DNA of 8,048 nucleotides from an uncultured Oscillospiraceae bacterium (GTDB lineage: Bacteria; Bacillota; Clostridia; Oscillospirales; Oscillospiraceae). A program made the position numbers and the translations under genes. Shown in pieces: positions 7,008-8,048 of this stretch. Where the stretch lies: NCBI GenBank assembly GCA_934569425.1, contig CAKTKM010000064.1, forward strand, positions 1-8,048, read 5' to 3'. The notes below the pieces were generated by a model. The model was not told the origin of the DNA and searched no databases. It worked only from the letters and a program-made list of their open reading frames with translations. The number at the start of each line of letters is the position of its first letter. Positions within the stretch are counted from its first letter, which is position 1.

Positions 7008-8048
7008 ATGCAGCAATATGACGTAGTGATCATCGGCGCCGGTCCCGGCGGCATTTTCTCCGCCTATGAGCTGGCCAAATGCCGTCCACAGTGGAAGGTG
7101 GCCGTGCTGGAGGCGGGCAACCCGCTGGAAAAACGCCATTGCCCCATTGACGGTGATAAGGTGAAGACCTGCATCCACTGTAAGACCTGTGCCATCATGA
7201 ACGGTTTTGGCGGCGCCGGTGCTTTTTCCGATGGCAAATATAACCTGACCAACGCTTTTGGCGGCACGCTGTACGAGTATATCGGCAAGCAGAAGGCCAT
7301 GGAGCTGATGCGGTATGTAGACGACATCAATATGCAGAACGGCGGCGCGGGGACAAAGCTGTACTCCACCGCCGACAGCGGCTTCAAGCGCCTGTGCCTG
7401 CAAAACAACCTGCACCTGCTGGACGCCTCCGTGCGCCATCTGGGCACGGACATCAACTACAAGGTGCTGGAGAATCTCTATGCGCAGCTGAAGGATAAGG
7501 TGGAGTTCCACTTCCTGACGCCGGTGAAGGCGCTGAGCATTGCGGAAGACGGCGGCTACGAAGCGGAGACCGACAAGGGGACCTTCCGCGGCCGCAAGTG
7601 TATCATCTCCGTGGGACGCAGCGGCAGCAAGTGGATGGAATCCGTATGCGAGACGCTGCGGATTCCCACAAAGTCCAACCGTGTGGACATCGGCGTCCGC
7701 GTGGAGCTTCCGGCAGAGGTATTCGCACCCATCACCGACGAGCTGTATGAGAGCAAGATCGTTTATAAGACCGAGAAGTATCAGGACAAGGTGCGTACCT
7801 TCTGCATGAACCCCAAGGGCGCGGTGGTCAACGAAAACACCAACGGCATCGTCACTGTCAATGGCCACAGCTATGAGGATCCTGCCCTGCACACGGAAAA
7901 CACCAATTTCGCCCTGCTGGTGTCCAAGCATTTCACCGAGCCGTTCCGCGACAGCAACGGTTACGGCGAGTCCATCGCCCGTCTCTCCAATATGCTGGGC
8001 GGCGGTGTGATCGTCCAGCGCTTCGGCGACCTGATCCGCGGTCAGCGC
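7008..8048 (+). CDS. FAD-dependent dehydrogenase, COG2509-like, with N-terminal cysteine cluster (3' partial)
   Basis: Flavoprotein oxidoreductase of a largely uncharacterised family; its substrate is unknown. The first 347 codons are present and the frame is open to the window end. AGAGGAG at 6992-6998 is the SD, 9 bases before the ATG. YDVVIIGAGPGG (4-15) is the Rossmann dinucleotide-binding motif, and the acidic E35 after VAVL would bind the ribose of FAD. It is followed by C45 in KRHCP, then C55, C58 and C61 in TCIHCKTC, and GFGGAGAFSDGKYN (66-79), a block I associate with this family. The C-X9-C-X2-C-X2-C spacing could hold an iron-sulfur cluster; that is inference. A later glycine-rich segment SVGRSGSKW lies at about 202-210. 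The gap to prmA is 32 bases without a terminator, so it is probably the third gene of that operon. It lacks the MnmG signature, so it is not the MnmE partner. I expect a full length of around 450-550 residues. Confidence 0.85.
   Translation, partial: MQQYDVVIIGAGPGGIFSAYELAKCRPQWKVAVLEAGNPLEKRHCPIDGDKVKTCIHCKTCAIMNGFGGAGAFSDGKYNLTNAFGGTLYEYIGKQKAMELMRYVDDINMQNGGAGTKLYSTADSGFKRLCLQNNLHLLDASVRHLGTDINYKVLENLYAQLKDKVEFHFLTPVKALSIAEDGGYEAETDKGTFRGRKCIISVGRSGSKWMESVCETLRIPTKSNRVDIGVRVELPAEVFAPITDELYESKIVYKTEKYQDKVRTFCMNPKGAVVNENTNGIVTVNGHSYEDPALHTENTNFALLVSKHFTEPFRDSNGYGESIARLSNMLGGGVIVQRFGDLIRGQR

Noticed and set aside
6960..7931. Minus-strand open frame of 323 codons at the right end
   Set aside because: It covers the flavoprotein gene, whose + strand frame is open to the window edge with FAD-binding and cysteine motifs. 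The antisense product has no motif.
7008..8048. MnmG (the FAD partner of MnmE) or a thioredoxin-reductase-like enzyme
   Set aside because: The glycine motif GAGPGG is not followed by the HAGxEA signature of MnmG, and the Cys cluster before GGAGAFSDGK fits neither MnmG nor the redox CxxC placement of thioredoxin reductase.

Overview
The window is GC-rich, densely coded DNA in which every recognisable gene lies on the + strand. Strong AGGAGG-type ribosome binding sites, short spacers, simple hairpin-plus-T terminators and the family profiles point to a GC-rich Clostridia/Firmicutes bacterium, most plausibly an Oscillospiraceae-like gut anaerobe. That placement is inference from style, not from a marker comparison. 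Both window edges cut through genes.

Region 1 (1-2724) is the end of an ABC importer operon: a fused two-domain inner-membrane permease (missing its extreme N-terminus) followed 3 bases later by its ATPase. The pair resembles Fe(III)/FbpBC-type and 2-aminoethylphosphonate-type importers. The substrate-binding protein, which would settle the substrate, is not in the window and probably lies upstream.

Region 2 (2725-4490) is a short spacer with an intrinsic terminator abutting the ribosome binding site of a 561-residue protein. This protein has a clear ROK-like sugar-kinase (ASKHA) core, but it carries an uncharacterised N-terminal domain of about 150-165 residues and lacks the usual ROK zinc-binding motif. 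It is the least explained gene here and the best candidate for something undescribed. A strong terminator follows it.

Region 3 (4491-8048) starts with an extended -10 promoter and reads as one operon: mnmE (tRNA wobble-uridine modification GTPase), prmA (ribosomal protein L11 methyltransferase), and the first 347 codons of a COG2509-like FAD-dependent dehydrogenase with a conspicuous four-cysteine cluster. The first two genes modify the translation apparatus; the role of the flavoprotein is unknown. I saw no tRNA, rRNA, CRISPR array, insertion sequence or phage gene. The window is mostly ordinary core-genome sequence with two poorly characterised proteins worth following.
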